From positions 1-7,030 of the forward strand of contig JAFAMK010000302.1 in assembly GCA_019233415.1 (NCBI GenBank): a stretch of 7,030 bases of DNA, in the 5' to 3' direction. How positions within the stretch are numbered: position 1 is the first letter of the stretch; the number at the start of each line of letters is the position of its first letter. This DNA comes from Vulcanimicrobiota bacterium. Its GTDB lineage: Bacteria; Vulcanimicrobiota; Vulcanimicrobiia; Vulcanimicrobiales; Vulcanimicrobiaceae. The translations under genes were made by a program, and so were the position numbers. The notes below the pieces were generated by a model. It saw nothing but the letters and a program-made list of their open reading frames with translations, was not told the DNA's origin and made no database searches. This document shows, piece after piece, positions 1-5,920 of the stretch.

Positions 1-57
1 GTGCCCGTTCCGCACGAAATAGTCGACGAACGCTTGACGAAGCTCTTGGGAAGTCAT
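1..57 (-). CDS. alaS: Alanine-tRNA ligase AlaS, N-terminal 19 codons (partial)
   Basis: Only the first 19 codons lie in the window; the gene runs off the left edge. The translation MTSQELRQAFVDYFVRNGH matches the highly characteristic AlaS amino terminus, where an M-T-S-x-E-[IL]-R-x-x-F-[LV]-D-[YF]-F core followed by GH begins the class II aminoacylation domain. The enzyme charges tRNA-Ala with alanine in the cytoplasm. The start is ATG at 57-55. I see no strong Shine-Dalgarno sequence in front of it, so the start rests on the family match. It lies 49 bases after the stop of the small membrane protein gene, in the same direction, and could be read from the same transcript. The catalytic motifs, editing domain and C-Ala domain are outside the window. 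Confidence comes from the motif match despite the short length. Confidence 0.85.
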   Translation of the reverse strand, partial: MTSQELRQAFVDYFVRNGH

Positions 58-106
58 GGCCGACCGATGGGGTTCGCGCCCGGCCCCGCCCGACCCCACC
101 GCCTGC

Positions 107-505
107 CTACGAGTGTCCGACGTATCCCATGAGCACGAGGACGACGACCGCTGCGAGCGCCCCGAGCGCGACAAACCGTGCATCCAGCGCGCGACGAAGC
201 TCCTCCGGCACCTGCTCCTCGACCTCATGACGCCTCGCGACGACGATCGCGAGCACGAGGGCGAAAACGAGGCCCGTCCACACGAACAAGACCGGCCGAC
301 CGGGCAGGCTCGGCGGCACGCGGTCCAGCGTCCCAGCCGCCAACGCGAGCATCCCGCCGACCCACAGCTCCGCCGCACCGACGACGAGCCCCGGCCCGTC
401 CAAGACGCCATGTCGCGCGAACCACAGGGCACGCCACAGCGGCCGCACCGCATCCCAGAGTGCGGCGAGCGCAAACAATCCGACGAGAAACGCTAGCCCA
501 TCCAC
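107..505 (-). CDS. Small four-helix integral membrane protein of unknown function
   Basis: I do not recognise a family. The 132-residue product has four hydrophobic stretches that look like membrane helices, at about residues 2-18, 39-58, 71-90 and 111-129. A charged loop at about 91-110 (RRHEVEEQVPEELRRALDAR) separates helices three and four and is probably cytoplasmic. Tryptophans W17, W24 and W28 sit near the end of the first helix. The start is GTG at 505-503. It is the first start codon after an in-frame TAG, which is itself the stop codon of the upstream gene (521-523), so nothing longer is possible. No convincing ribosome-binding site precedes it, and the gap to the upstream stop is only 15 bases, so translational coupling is likely. 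It precedes alaS. The function cannot be inferred from the sequence. Confidence 0.7.
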   Translation of the reverse strand: MDGLAFLVGLFALAALWDAVRPLWRALWFARHGVLDGPGLVVGAAELWVGGMLALAAGTLDRVPPSLPGRPVLFVWTGLVFALVLAIVVARRHEVEEQVPEELRRALDARFVALGALAAVVVLVLMGYVGHS

Positions 506-520
506 GCTTGCAGGGAAGCT

Positions 521-775
521 CTAAGAATCGCCCTGAGGAATCAACTCGTCAGGAGGATAGTACGTAACGTAACCCTCCGTCCAATGGTCTTTGTCCAACT
601 CGTACGGATCGATGGAAAAGCCATCCGGGACGGCAACGAAACCCGGCTTCGTTCTCGCTCTCGAGACGGCGGCTTCTGCCATCTCGTGGCTGGAGTAGAC
701 GCCGATAAGCTTGACGTCTTCCTCACCATCCAGCATTTCGTGGACATGATGCACCACGTAGACCCGTCCGAGCAC
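521..775 (-). CDS. Small DUF7336-like protein
   Basis: This short soluble protein (84 residues from the chosen start) carries the run RVYVVHHVHE near its start, then EDVKLIGVYSS, a central helix (about residues 31-42), PGF, PDGF and a closing DPYELDKDHWTEGY. From memory this pattern matches small proteins annotated as DUF7336. They have no known biochemical role and often occur as stand-alone proteins. I see no catalytic motif, signal peptide or membrane segment. Two GTG starts are possible. The one at 775-773 has a GAGAGG ribosome-binding sequence eight bases upstream and places the conserved VYVVHH core where family members begin, so I chose it. The other, at 796-794, adds seven residues (MKREAHR) but lacks a clear ribosome-binding site. 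The gene follows the SGNH-like gene by 44 bases and is followed 15 bases later by the membrane protein gene. The family call is from memory. Confidence 0.72.
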   Translation of the reverse strand: MLGRVYVVHHVHEMLDGEEDVKLIGVYSSHEMAEAAVSRARTKPGFVAVPDGFSIDPYELDKDHWTEGYVTYYPPDELIPQGDS

Positions 776-783
776 TCGATGTG

Positions 784-789
784 CCTCTC
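784..789 (-). promoter_or_regulatory. Ribosome-binding site favouring the GTG start at 775
   Basis: On the minus strand this reads GAGAGG, eight bases before GTG at 775-773. The alternative GTG at 796 has no comparable purine run at a suitable distance, so this site favours the shorter form of the DUF7336-like protein. Confidence 0.5.
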
Positions 790-819
790 TTTTCACAGAA
801 CTCGCTCGTCAGAATTCGC

Positions 820-1782
820 TTATTTGAAGGAACGATCTGCATGTTGCGCTCGGTCAAGAGGCATGGAAGCGATGAGTCCTGACGTCTCTCTTCCCGCATA
901 TGTCGCGGCCGGAGCGACGAGGCGCAGCAGGACCTGCTCGACCGCGGCGTCGTTCAAATGCGCCTCGTCGGCCAGGACGTCGGAGCGGACCAGGCCATCG
1001 TGGGTGAGGAGCGGCCACGAGTCGAGGAAGGTCGCGCCTTCGGCTTCGCAGGCCTGCGCGATCAGCGCGTTCAGGACCAGGGCGGCCTTGTAGCGGAACG
1101 CGGGGCGCAGCTTCGCGGGGGTCCCGGCGGCCGGGCCGCCCAGGTTCTCGACGGTGTAGCGGCAGACGCCGTCGTCGAGCGTCGGCGGCATGATCGCGAG
1201 CGCCGCGATCCGCGTGAAGCCCAGCTCACGCAGCCGCGTGAGCGCGGTCCGGAACGGCTGAACGCGCGCGGTGAACCACGCCAGCGCCGTCTCCGCATCG
1301 AGCGCATCGGGCAGCGTGCGCGATGCGAATGGTCCGGCGAGCTTGTGCATCTGCGGCAATGCCGGCAGGTGGAAATCGTCATGCGAGAACTGGTCGATCG
1401 CCGCGAACACGTCGTACGAGCCCAGGCTGAACACGAGCAGCGGCGGCGCCGAGAAACGCCGGCGCGCGACCCGCCGCCACATGACGTGATTGGTCGCGTA
1501 GACGCTCTCGTCCGGCTCGTCGTCGCGCGTCTCGACGAGCAGCCGCGCCGCGCGCAGCGCATTCCGAACCGGACTGCACAGCACCCCCGCCGCCGTGGTG
1601 AGATTCCCCAAGCAGACGGCGTTCGCGAGAAAGTACGATTGGCACGTCAGCGGCGGCGCATCCCCACGCAACACGATGCGCTCCGCAAATGAGAGCACAT
1701 GACTCTCCCCGACGAACAACACACTCTCGCCGCGAATCACCTGACCGGACACGCCGCTTCGCTTCTGCACCAAGCGAGGCAA
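820..1782 (-). CDS. SGNH-hydrolase-like protein downstream of sigB
   Basis: The 320-residue product has the layout of an SGNH/GDSL fold. A first beta strand leads into VLFVGESH (residues 21-28), a second strand gives FSLGSYD (118-124), a third is followed by MPPT (198-201), and a C-terminal DEAHLND (272-278) resembles the family's catalytic Asp-x-x-His block. Ser27 would be the nucleophile and Asp272/His275 the rest of the triad. The usual GDS is GES here, and the oxyanion-hole GxND motif reads GSYD, with Tyr replacing Asn. It may therefore be a divergent esterase or acyltransferase, or a non-catalytic relative. No signal peptide or membrane helix is evident, so it is probably cytoplasmic. 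The start is uncertain: TTG at 1782 is the longest form, with a poorly spaced GAGG, and in-frame GTG codons at residues 5, 11, 15 and 21 are alternatives. It begins 26 bases after the sigB stop, in the position rsbX occupies in Bacillus, but it is not RsbX-like. Confidence 0.72.
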   Translation of the reverse strand: MPRLVQKRSGVSGQVIRGESVLFVGESHVLSFAERIVLRGDAPPLTCQSYFLANAVCLGNLTTAAGVLCSPVRNALRAARLLVETRDDEPDESVYATNHVMWRRVARRRFSAPPLLVFSLGSYDVFAAIDQFSHDDFHLPALPQMHKLAGPFASRTLPDALDAETALAWFTARVQPFRTALTRLRELGFTRIAALAIMPPTLDDGVCRYTVENLGGPAAGTPAKLRPAFRYKAALVLNALIAQACEAEGATFLDSWPLLTHDGLVRSDVLADEAHLNDAAVEQVLLRLVAPAATYAGRETSGLIASMPLDRAQHADRSFK

Positions 1783-1808
1783 GGACCTCGGATGAGGCCC
1801 CTTCCCGG

Positions 1809-2636
1809 CTACTTCTCCTGTAAAAAGTTCTTGAGCTTTTCGAGGGCCTTTTGCTGGAGGCGGGAGACGTGCATCTGCGAGACGTTGAGGCGCTTCGCGA
1901 TCTCGGTCTGGGAGACGCTCTCGTAGAAGCGCAGGTAGAGGATCACGCGTTCGCGGCCGGTGAGGACTTGGAAGGCGCGTTCGAGGTTGGCGCGGTCTTC
2001 GAGCAGTTCGAGAGCGGCATCGTTCTGGCCGACGTAGTCGGCCAGGGTTTGTGACTTTTTGTCGCCTTCACCGTTCAGCTCGGTGTCGAGGGAGAGCAGA
2101 TTGTACGCTTGCCCGAGCTCCTGGGCCTCGAGGATGTCTTCTTCCGAGGTGCCGAGGTGCTGGGCGAGCTCCGCCACCGTCGGCGAGTGGCCGAGCTTGA
2201 CGGTGAGCTTCTCGATCGCGCGGTTGACGCTGAGGTTCAGCTCCTGCAAGCGGCGCGGGACTTTGACCGCCCAGCCCTTGTCGCGGAAGTAGCGCTTGAT
2301 CTCGCCGACGATCGTCGGGGTCGCGTACGTCGTGAACTCGACGCCGCGTTCGAGGTCGAAGCGGTCGATCGCCTTGAGCAGGCCCACCGTCCCGACCTGA
2401 ATGAGGTCGTCGAGCGCTTCGCCGCGATTCGCGAACTTGACGGCGAGGTACCGTACGAGATTTAAATGCGCGACGACGAGTTCGTTGCGCAAGCGATCGA
2501 ATTCGCTGACGCCCGATGGGTCGGGACCGCCGTCGAGCGCGCGGTTCGCGCGCAGTTCGGCGAACCGTGCGAAGGCTTGCCGCGCCCGGTTGCGGTCCCA
2601 CCGTTCCTCGTCGACGTGAGGAACCGAGGAAGACAT
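1809..2636 (-). CDS. sigB: RNA polymerase sigma factor, SigB/SigF/SigG type
   Basis: This is a complete 275-residue sigma-70 family protein of group 3, close to the usual length of about 260. Region 2 spans about residues 46-122 and includes DLIQVGTVGLLKAIDRFD (77-94), which binds the RNA polymerase clamp and the -10 element, and the strand-opening part FTTYATPTIVGEIKRYFRD (101-119). Region 3 (about 127-205) contains VPRRLQEL. Region 4 (about 212-268) ends in a helix-turn-helix, TEIAKRLNVSQMHVSRLQQK (244-263), for the -35 element. There is no region 1.1. The protein redirects polymerase to stress promoters and is expected to be held by RsbW, encoded just upstream. The ATG start at 2636 lies two bases after the rsbW stop with no visible ribosome-binding site, so translation is probably coupled to rsbW. 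The choice between SigB and SigF naming cannot be made from sequence alone; the gene order rsbV-rsbW-sigma is that of Bacillus sigB. Confidence 0.94.
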   Translation of the reverse strand: MSSSVPHVDEERWDRNRARQAFARFAELRANRALDGGPDPSGVSEFDRLRNELVVAHLNLVRYLAVKFANRGEALDDLIQVGTVGLLKAIDRFDLERGVEFTTYATPTIVGEIKRYFRDKGWAVKVPRRLQELNLSVNRAIEKLTVKLGHSPTVAELAQHLGTSEEDILEAQELGQAYNLLSLDTELNGEGDKKSQTLADYVGQNDAALELLEDRANLERAFQVLTGRERVILYLRFYESVSQTEIAKRLNVSQMHVSRLQQKALEKLKNFLQEK

Positions 2637-2638
2637 GG

Positions 2639-3079
2639 CTATGCTGTAACGCGCTTGGTCATCACGAGTTCCGTCCCACTTCGGGGATCGCTCGTGTAGT
2701 CGACCGTATCCATGAGCGCTCGAATCAGAAACACGCCCAGACCTTCGGTACCATCATCGGCGATGCCGCTCGTCTTGACCGGCTCCAAGTGAGCAGTCGG
2801 TGAGTGGTCGCGCACCCGCACGCGCAACTCGTCCTCGCGCGCGTCGCAGATGATCTCGATCACTCCGGCGTCTTCGCCGCCGGCACTTTGGATCGAGTTG
2901 GTGCACGCCTCGGCGATCGCGAGCTTGATGTCCTCGATCTCGTCGACCGAGAAGCGCAGCCGGCTCGCCACGGCCGCGACCGCGAGCCGCGCGACCGCGA
3001 CCCACTCGGCACGCCCCGGAATCTTCAGCTCGACGGTGCCGTGCGACGACACTTCCGGCGCGCGCGTGAAGGTGTTCAC
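2639..3079 (-). CDS. rsbW: Anti-sigma factor / serine kinase RsbW
   Basis: This 146-residue protein has the GHKL ATPase fold of the RsbW/SpoIIAB anti-sigma kinases. The N box, DIKLAIAEACTNSIQ (residues 50-64), carries Glu57 and Asn61, which in this family bind Mg-ATP and act in phosphotransfer. The G1 region is RVRDHSP (88-94), with Asp91 for adenine recognition; the glycine that usually follows is absent. TEGLGVFLIRALMD (111-124) is the G2 lid end, and GTELVMTKRV (135-144) is the last strand. By family analogy it sequesters the sigma factor and phosphorylates the antagonist RsbV. It starts at GTG 3079-3077, which overlaps the rsbV stop in a GTGA junction, so the two proteins should be made in linked amounts. 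The sigB gene follows after two bases. The length is normal and the gene appears intact. Confidence 0.93.
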   Translation of the reverse strand: MNTFTRAPEVSSHGTVELKIPGRAEWVAVARLAVAAVASRLRFSVDEIEDIKLAIAEACTNSIQSAGGEDAGVIEIICDAREDELRVRVRDHSPTAHLEPVKTSGIADDGTEGLGVFLIRALMDTVDYTSDPRSGTELVMTKRVTA

Positions 3080-3420
3080 ACGAGGGCCTTCATCGCGCTC
3101 TGCTCGTCGTCGAAGATGCCGAAGATCTTCACCAGCCCGGTGATGTCGAAGATCTTCTTGATCTGCGGGTTCGTGCAGACGAGGTTGACCGAGCCGCCGT
3201 GCTCGCGCACGCGCTTCAGGCCACCGATGAGAACGCCAAGGCCCGTCGAGTCGATGTAGCGCACCTTCTCGAGGTTGATGACCAGGTTGTAGTGCTCTTG
3301 GTCGATCAGCTCCGTGATCGCATCCTTGACCTTGGGCGACGTATAGACGTCGATCTCGCCGGTGAGGTCGACGACGTACGCGTCGCCCTCCGATTCACGG
3401 ACGTTGACTTTAATGTCCAC
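3076..3420 (-). CDS. rsbV: Anti-sigma factor antagonist RsbV (STAS domain)
   Basis: The whole 114-residue protein is a STAS domain. A first strand pair ends in VVDLTGEIDVYTSP (residues 16-29). The phosphorylation loop VRYIDSTGLGVLIG (53-66) places the switch serine at Ser58 inside the canonical D-S-[ST]-G-[LV] motif, and a last helix covers the C terminus. In the partner-switch mechanism the unphosphorylated form binds RsbW and releases the sigma factor, while phosphorylation of Ser58 by RsbW turns it off. The start is GTG at 3420-3418, with AGGAG five bases upstream. That ribosome-binding site overlaps the TAG stop of the YtxH gene, showing tight coupling. The stop overlaps rsbW. A phosphatase to reactivate it is not encoded in this window. 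Confidence 0.94.
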   Translation of the reverse strand: MDIKVNVRESEGDAYVVDLTGEIDVYTSPKVKDAITELIDQEHYNLVINLEKVRYIDSTGLGVLIGGLKRVREHGGSVNLVCTNPQIKKIFDITGLVKIFGIFDDEQSAMKALV

Positions 3421-3425
3421 CGTAT

Positions 3426-3431
3426 CTCCTA
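3426..3431 (-). promoter_or_regulatory. rsbV ribosome-binding site fused to the ytxH stop codon
   Basis: The minus strand reads TAGGAG here: the TAG ends the YtxH-type gene and the AGGAG is the ribosome-binding site for GTG at 3420, five bases downstream. Ribosomes terminating on ytxH are thus positioned at the rsbV start. Confidence 0.7.
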
Positions 3432-3743
3432 GCTTTCGCTTTCGTTGCCGTGCTCGAGAGTGCTGCGCTGGCGTGACGCGGCGTCCTTGCCTTCGGCGAC
3501 CGCGCTGTCGATGCGCGCTTTCGCCTCCGCGACGATCTGGCGGCCACGCGCGAGCAGGTCGCTGGCGTCGCCAGCCGTGTCGCGTGCCCGTTCGCTCGCC
3601 TCGCGCGCTTTGGCGATCAGCAGATCGCGCGTGTCCTCCCCCGACTGCGGCGCGAGGATCATCGCGAGCGTCGCACCGGCCAAGCTGCCGATGATCAGCC
3701 CTGCGACGAAGCCCGACAACCCGGCGCCGCGATCAGGTTCCAC
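3429..3743 (-). CDS. YtxH-type general stress membrane protein
   Basis: This 104-residue protein has the YtxH signature: one glycine-rich membrane helix, GFVAGLIIGSLAGATLAMIL (residues 11-30), immediately followed by APQSGEDTRD (31-40), the conserved APxSGxxTR turn. An Ala/Arg/Glu-rich amphipathic helix, probably a coiled coil, covers about 41-95, and the tail is charged. Members are small single-pass membrane proteins, and Bacillus YtxH is a general-stress protein; no enzymatic role is known. The start is GTG at 3743, with AGGAG six bases upstream, and it overlaps the end of the DUF948 gene by 11 bases. Its stop codon forms part of the rsbV ribosome-binding site. Sitting between a DUF948 gene and rsbVW-sigB, it is a likely member of the SigB operon and regulon; that regulatory link is inferred. 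Confidence 0.87.
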   Translation of the reverse strand: MEPDRGAGLSGFVAGLIIGSLAGATLAMILAPQSGEDTRDLLIAKAREASERARDTAGDASDLLARGRQIVAEAKARIDSAVAEGKDAASRQRSTLEHGNESES

Positions 3744-4197
3744 TGGAGACTCCTATACCATCGTCGTGAGAAGGGGCACCGTTCGGCGGGTGATCGGGCA
3801 TGACGCCGCCGCGGCCGATGACGAGCCGCCGCAGCCCCGCGGTGAGGCCGGTCAGGACCGCACCGAGGTTGACGAGCGCCGGCGCGACGGCGTCCGTGGC
3901 GAGCTTGGCGGTGTTCCCGACCCCGCCGGCGACGGTTTCGAGCGTGCCGACGACCGTCCCGAGCCGCGCGACGGTCGCGTCGGCGGTATCGGTGATGCCG
4001 CCGACGTGCCCGAGCATCTCGACGACCGGCACGGAGAGCGTAGCAAGCTGGCGGTCGACTTCATCGAGCGTCCGGTTGACCCTGTTGAAGACGCGCGCAA
4101 GGGCCATGCACAGGACGAGGATGCCGACCCCGACCAACAGCACACCGAGCCCCACGAGAACATCCCGCACCAGCGCTCCGTCGATACCCGAACTCAA
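3733..4197 (-). CDS. DUF948 (YtxG-like) membrane protein
   Basis: The 154-residue protein has one N-terminal membrane helix at about residues 13-36 (VLVGLGVLLVGVGILVLCMA). A helical region rich in Val, Thr and Leu follows (about 37-128), including NRTLDEVDRQL, as in the DUF948/YtxG family. A Pro/Gly/Ser-rich tail from about 130 is probably disordered. In Bacillus, ytxG and ytxH are adjacent general-stress genes, and the same pair occurs here. The start is TTG at 4197-4195. It has a strong GGAGGA six bases upstream, and an in-frame TAG eight codons before it excludes a longer form. The gene begins 60 bases after the cysteine desulfurase stop and overlaps the ytxH-type gene by 11 bases, so it is the first gene of the stress block. 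The exact role is unknown; the family call rests on layout and neighbour. Confidence 0.78.
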   Translation of the reverse strand: MSSGIDGALVRDVLVGLGVLLVGVGILVLCMALARVFNRVNRTLDEVDRQLATLSVPVVEMLGHVGGITDTADATVARLGTVVGTLETVAGGVGNTAKLATDAVAPALVNLGAVLTGLTAGLRRLVIGRGGVMPDHPPNGAPSHDDGIGVSSGT

Positions 4198-4203
4198 AAC
4201 CGA

Positions 4204-4209
4204 TCCTCC
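4204..4209 (-). promoter_or_regulatory. Ribosome-binding site deciding the TTG start of the DUF948 gene
   Basis: On the minus strand the sequence is GGAGGA, six bases before TTG at 4197. No ATG or GTG lies between this site and the upstream in-frame TAG, so the site supports a true TTG start. It is among the better ribosome-binding sites in the window. Confidence 0.65.
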
Positions 4210-4257
4210 GCGTGCTCGCTAGAGCCACGGTCGGCCCTTTCCCACATTTGTCTTTCC

Positions 4258-5406
4258 TTACACGGTCGAAGGGGTACGTATGGCCGCCAGCACAGGAGGC
4301 AAGCGGTTTAGCACCTCTTCGACCTCGGCGCCCGTTGTGGCCCGCCCCAGCGAGAACCGAATTACCCCGCCCCGGTAGTCCTCGCCGAGCCCGAGGGCGG
4401 CGATCACGTGGCTCGGCTCCAGCGACCCGGCGGCGCAGGCGCTTCCGGCCGAGGCCGCGATCCCGTCGAGGTCGAGCCGGATCAGGAGCGCGTCAGACGG
4501 CGCCCCGGCAAACGCGACCGACAGGATCCCCGGAAGCCGCGGCGCGCCGGCACCGTTCACGACGACGCCGGGGATCGCGGCGAGGATGCCCGCTTCGAGC
4601 CGGTCCCGCAGCGCCTCGACGCGGGCCGCGGTCGCCGGCCGCTCGGCCTCGGCGAGGGCCAGCGCCGTTGCGAACCCGACGATGCCGGCGACGTTCTCGG
4701 TTCCCGCGCGCAGCCCGTGCTCTTGGCCGCCGCCGACGATCAGCGGCTCAACCGGCGTCCCCGTGCGCACGTAGAGCGCGCCGACGCCCTTCGGGCCGTA
4801 GAACTTGTGGGCCGAGAGCGAGAGCAAGTCGACGCCGAGCGCATCGACGTCGAGCGGCAGCCACCCCGCCGCCTGAACCGCGTCGGTGTGGAAGACGACC
4901 CTGCGCGCACGCGCCAAGGCCGCAAGCTGCGCGACCGGCTCGACGACACCGATCTCGTTGTTCGCCAGGATGACGCTGGCGATTGATGTCTCCGGGGTCA
5001 GCGCCGCGGCGAACGCATCCGGATCGACCAGCCCGCGTAGGTCGACCGGAAGCCGCGTGACGCGCCAGCCCTCACGTTCCAGCAAGTCCGCCGCACGGAG
5101 GACAGCGTGGTGCTCGACCGCCGTCGTGACGATGTGCCGGCCGCGACTCGCTTGCGCGCGCGCGGCGCCGACAACTGCGAGGACGTCGGCCTCCGTGCCG
5201 CCGCCCGTGAAGACGATCTCGCGCGGCACCGCGCCGACGATGCGGGCGACGGTCTCGCGGGCGGCATCGACCGCCGCCCGCGCTGCGCGCCCTTCGGCGT
5301 GCAGCGAACTCGCGTTATGGCCGCCCCCGAGGAACGGCGCCATCGCCTCGACGACCTCCGGCCGCACCGTCGTCGTCGCGGCATGGTCCAGGTAGATGCG
5401 CGCCAT
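4258..5406 (-). CDS. Cysteine desulfurase (NifS/IscS/YrvO family)
   Basis: A complete 382-residue PLP enzyme of the class V aminotransferase fold that takes sulfur from cysteine, giving alanine and an enzyme persulfide for Fe-S clusters or tRNA thiolation. It opens with the canonical IYLDHAATT (residues 4-12). TEHH-like VEHHAVL (97-103) gives the PLP-stacking His99, NNEIGVV (149-155) is the cofactor-contact loop, and HTDAVQ (173-178) gives Asp175 for the pyridine nitrogen. SAHKFYGPKG (198-207) contains the Schiff-base Lys201, RAGTEN (233-238) follows, and SAGSACAAGSLEPSHV (319-334) contains the catalytic Cys324. The SLEPSHV segment after the cysteine places it in the group with a mobile loop (class I). 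One unusual position is Val75, where many relatives have Asn (TEADN). ATG at 5406 follows GAGG by only three bases, but the family start is clear. It begins 16 bases after the PIN gene. IscS and YrvO roles cannot be separated here. Confidence 0.95.
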   Translation of the reverse strand: MARIYLDHAATTTVRPEVVEAMAPFLGGGHNASSLHAEGRAARAAVDAARETVARIVGAVPREIVFTGGGTEADVLAVVGAARAQASRGRHIVTTAVEHHAVLRAADLLEREGWRVTRLPVDLRGLVDPDAFAAALTPETSIASVILANNEIGVVEPVAQLAALARARRVVFHTDAVQAAGWLPLDVDALGVDLLSLSAHKFYGPKGVGALYVRTGTPVEPLIVGGGQEHGLRAGTENVAGIVGFATALALAEAERPATAARVEALRDRLEAGILAAIPGVVVNGAGAPRLPGILSVAFAGAPSDALLIRLDLDGIAASAGSACAAGSLEPSHVIAALGLGEDYRGGVIRFSLGRATTGAEVEEVLNRLPPVLAAIRTPSTV

Positions 5407-5422
5407 CCCCCTCAGTGTACCG

Positions 5423-5920
5423 CTATGCCGCCAGCGTTGGGAGCACCAGCAGACTAAACGGCGGCGTCCCGCTTAGCTCGCACAGCATCTCGAAGCTCGT
5501 CAGGCTCCGGATCGGCCGCGCGCGAATCCCGATCCCCGTCTTGCCGAGAAGCCGACGAGCCCGGTCGTCGTGGAGGTCCAAGTCATCCGACACGACGGCA
5601 TCGACGTCGGCGTTCATGGCGGTCTCGACGACCATGTCGTCGCGCGGATCGCGCAATCCCATCGGCAGCCGATGGATTCGAACGAAATCCGACGCATCAG
5701 CAATCTCGTCCGCGAAGTCCTTGGCATCCTCGGCTTCGAGCTTCCCGGGCTCTTGGAGGACCGATGCGAGCTCTGCCATGAGTGGCTCTGATGTAACGTT
5801 GACGAAACGCCGCTGCTCGATCAATGCGATTCGAACCAACCACCACCGGCGCGATTGCCGCTCGTCACGCTCGGCCATGGCCGCGGAGACGATCACGTTC
5901 GTGTCGAGCACGACCTTCAC
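5423..5920 (-). CDS. PIN-domain ribonuclease, putative toxin (COG1569-like)
   Basis: A 165-residue single PIN domain. It begins with VKVVLDTNVIVSA (residues 1-13), where Asp6 is the first metal-binding acid of the fold. SEPLMAEL (44-51) holds Glu50, RDPRDDMVVETA (90-101) holds Asp94 and Asp95, and VVSDDLDL (109-116) supplies the last acids. These are the four acidic blocks of Mg-dependent PIN nucleases. Spacing and motif style match the family annotated as 'putative toxin component, PIN family', which is expected to cleave RNA. The start is GTG at 5920, overlapping the TGA stop of the small upstream gene in a GTGA junction. A longer frame open to 6061 has no PIN homology in its first 47 residues and overlaps the upstream gene, so I rejected that start. 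The last 17 residues are hydrophobic (FSLLVLPTL). The pairing and short overlap fit a toxin-antitoxin operon; toxicity is inferred. Confidence 0.86.
   Translation of the reverse strand: MKVVLDTNVIVSAAMAERDERQSRRWWLVRIALIEQRRFVNVTSEPLMAELASVLQEPGKLEAEDAKDFADEIADASDFVRIHRLPMGLRDPRDDMVVETAMNADVDAVVSDDLDLHDDRARRLLGKTGIGIRARPIRSLTSFEMLCELSGTPPFSLLVLPTLAA

Noticed and set aside
56..496. Plus-strand open frame of 146 codons
   Set aside because: It is antisense to the four-helix membrane protein and very rich in Arg, Pro, Asp and Glu, without domain features.
958..1692. Long open frame on the plus strand (244 codons)
   Set aside because: It is antisense to the SGNH-like gene, is dominated by Arg and Gln/Glu as expected for a GC-rich shadow frame, and has no recognisable motif.
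4180..4201. SigB-type promoter suggested by GTTTT and GGGTAT on the minus strand near the DUF948 start
   Set aside because: The spacing between the two boxes is about seven bases, far short of the 12-15 expected, and the boxes lie over the start codon.
3445..4311. Plus-strand open frame of 288 codons
   Set aside because: It runs antisense across the ytxH-type and DUF948 genes, which have clear membrane helices and ribosome-binding sites. Its own translation is low-complexity and Arg/Asp/Pro-rich.
4212..4973. Plus-strand open frame of 253 codons
   Set aside because: It is extremely Arg/Pro/Ala-rich and antisense to the well-supported cysteine desulfurase.
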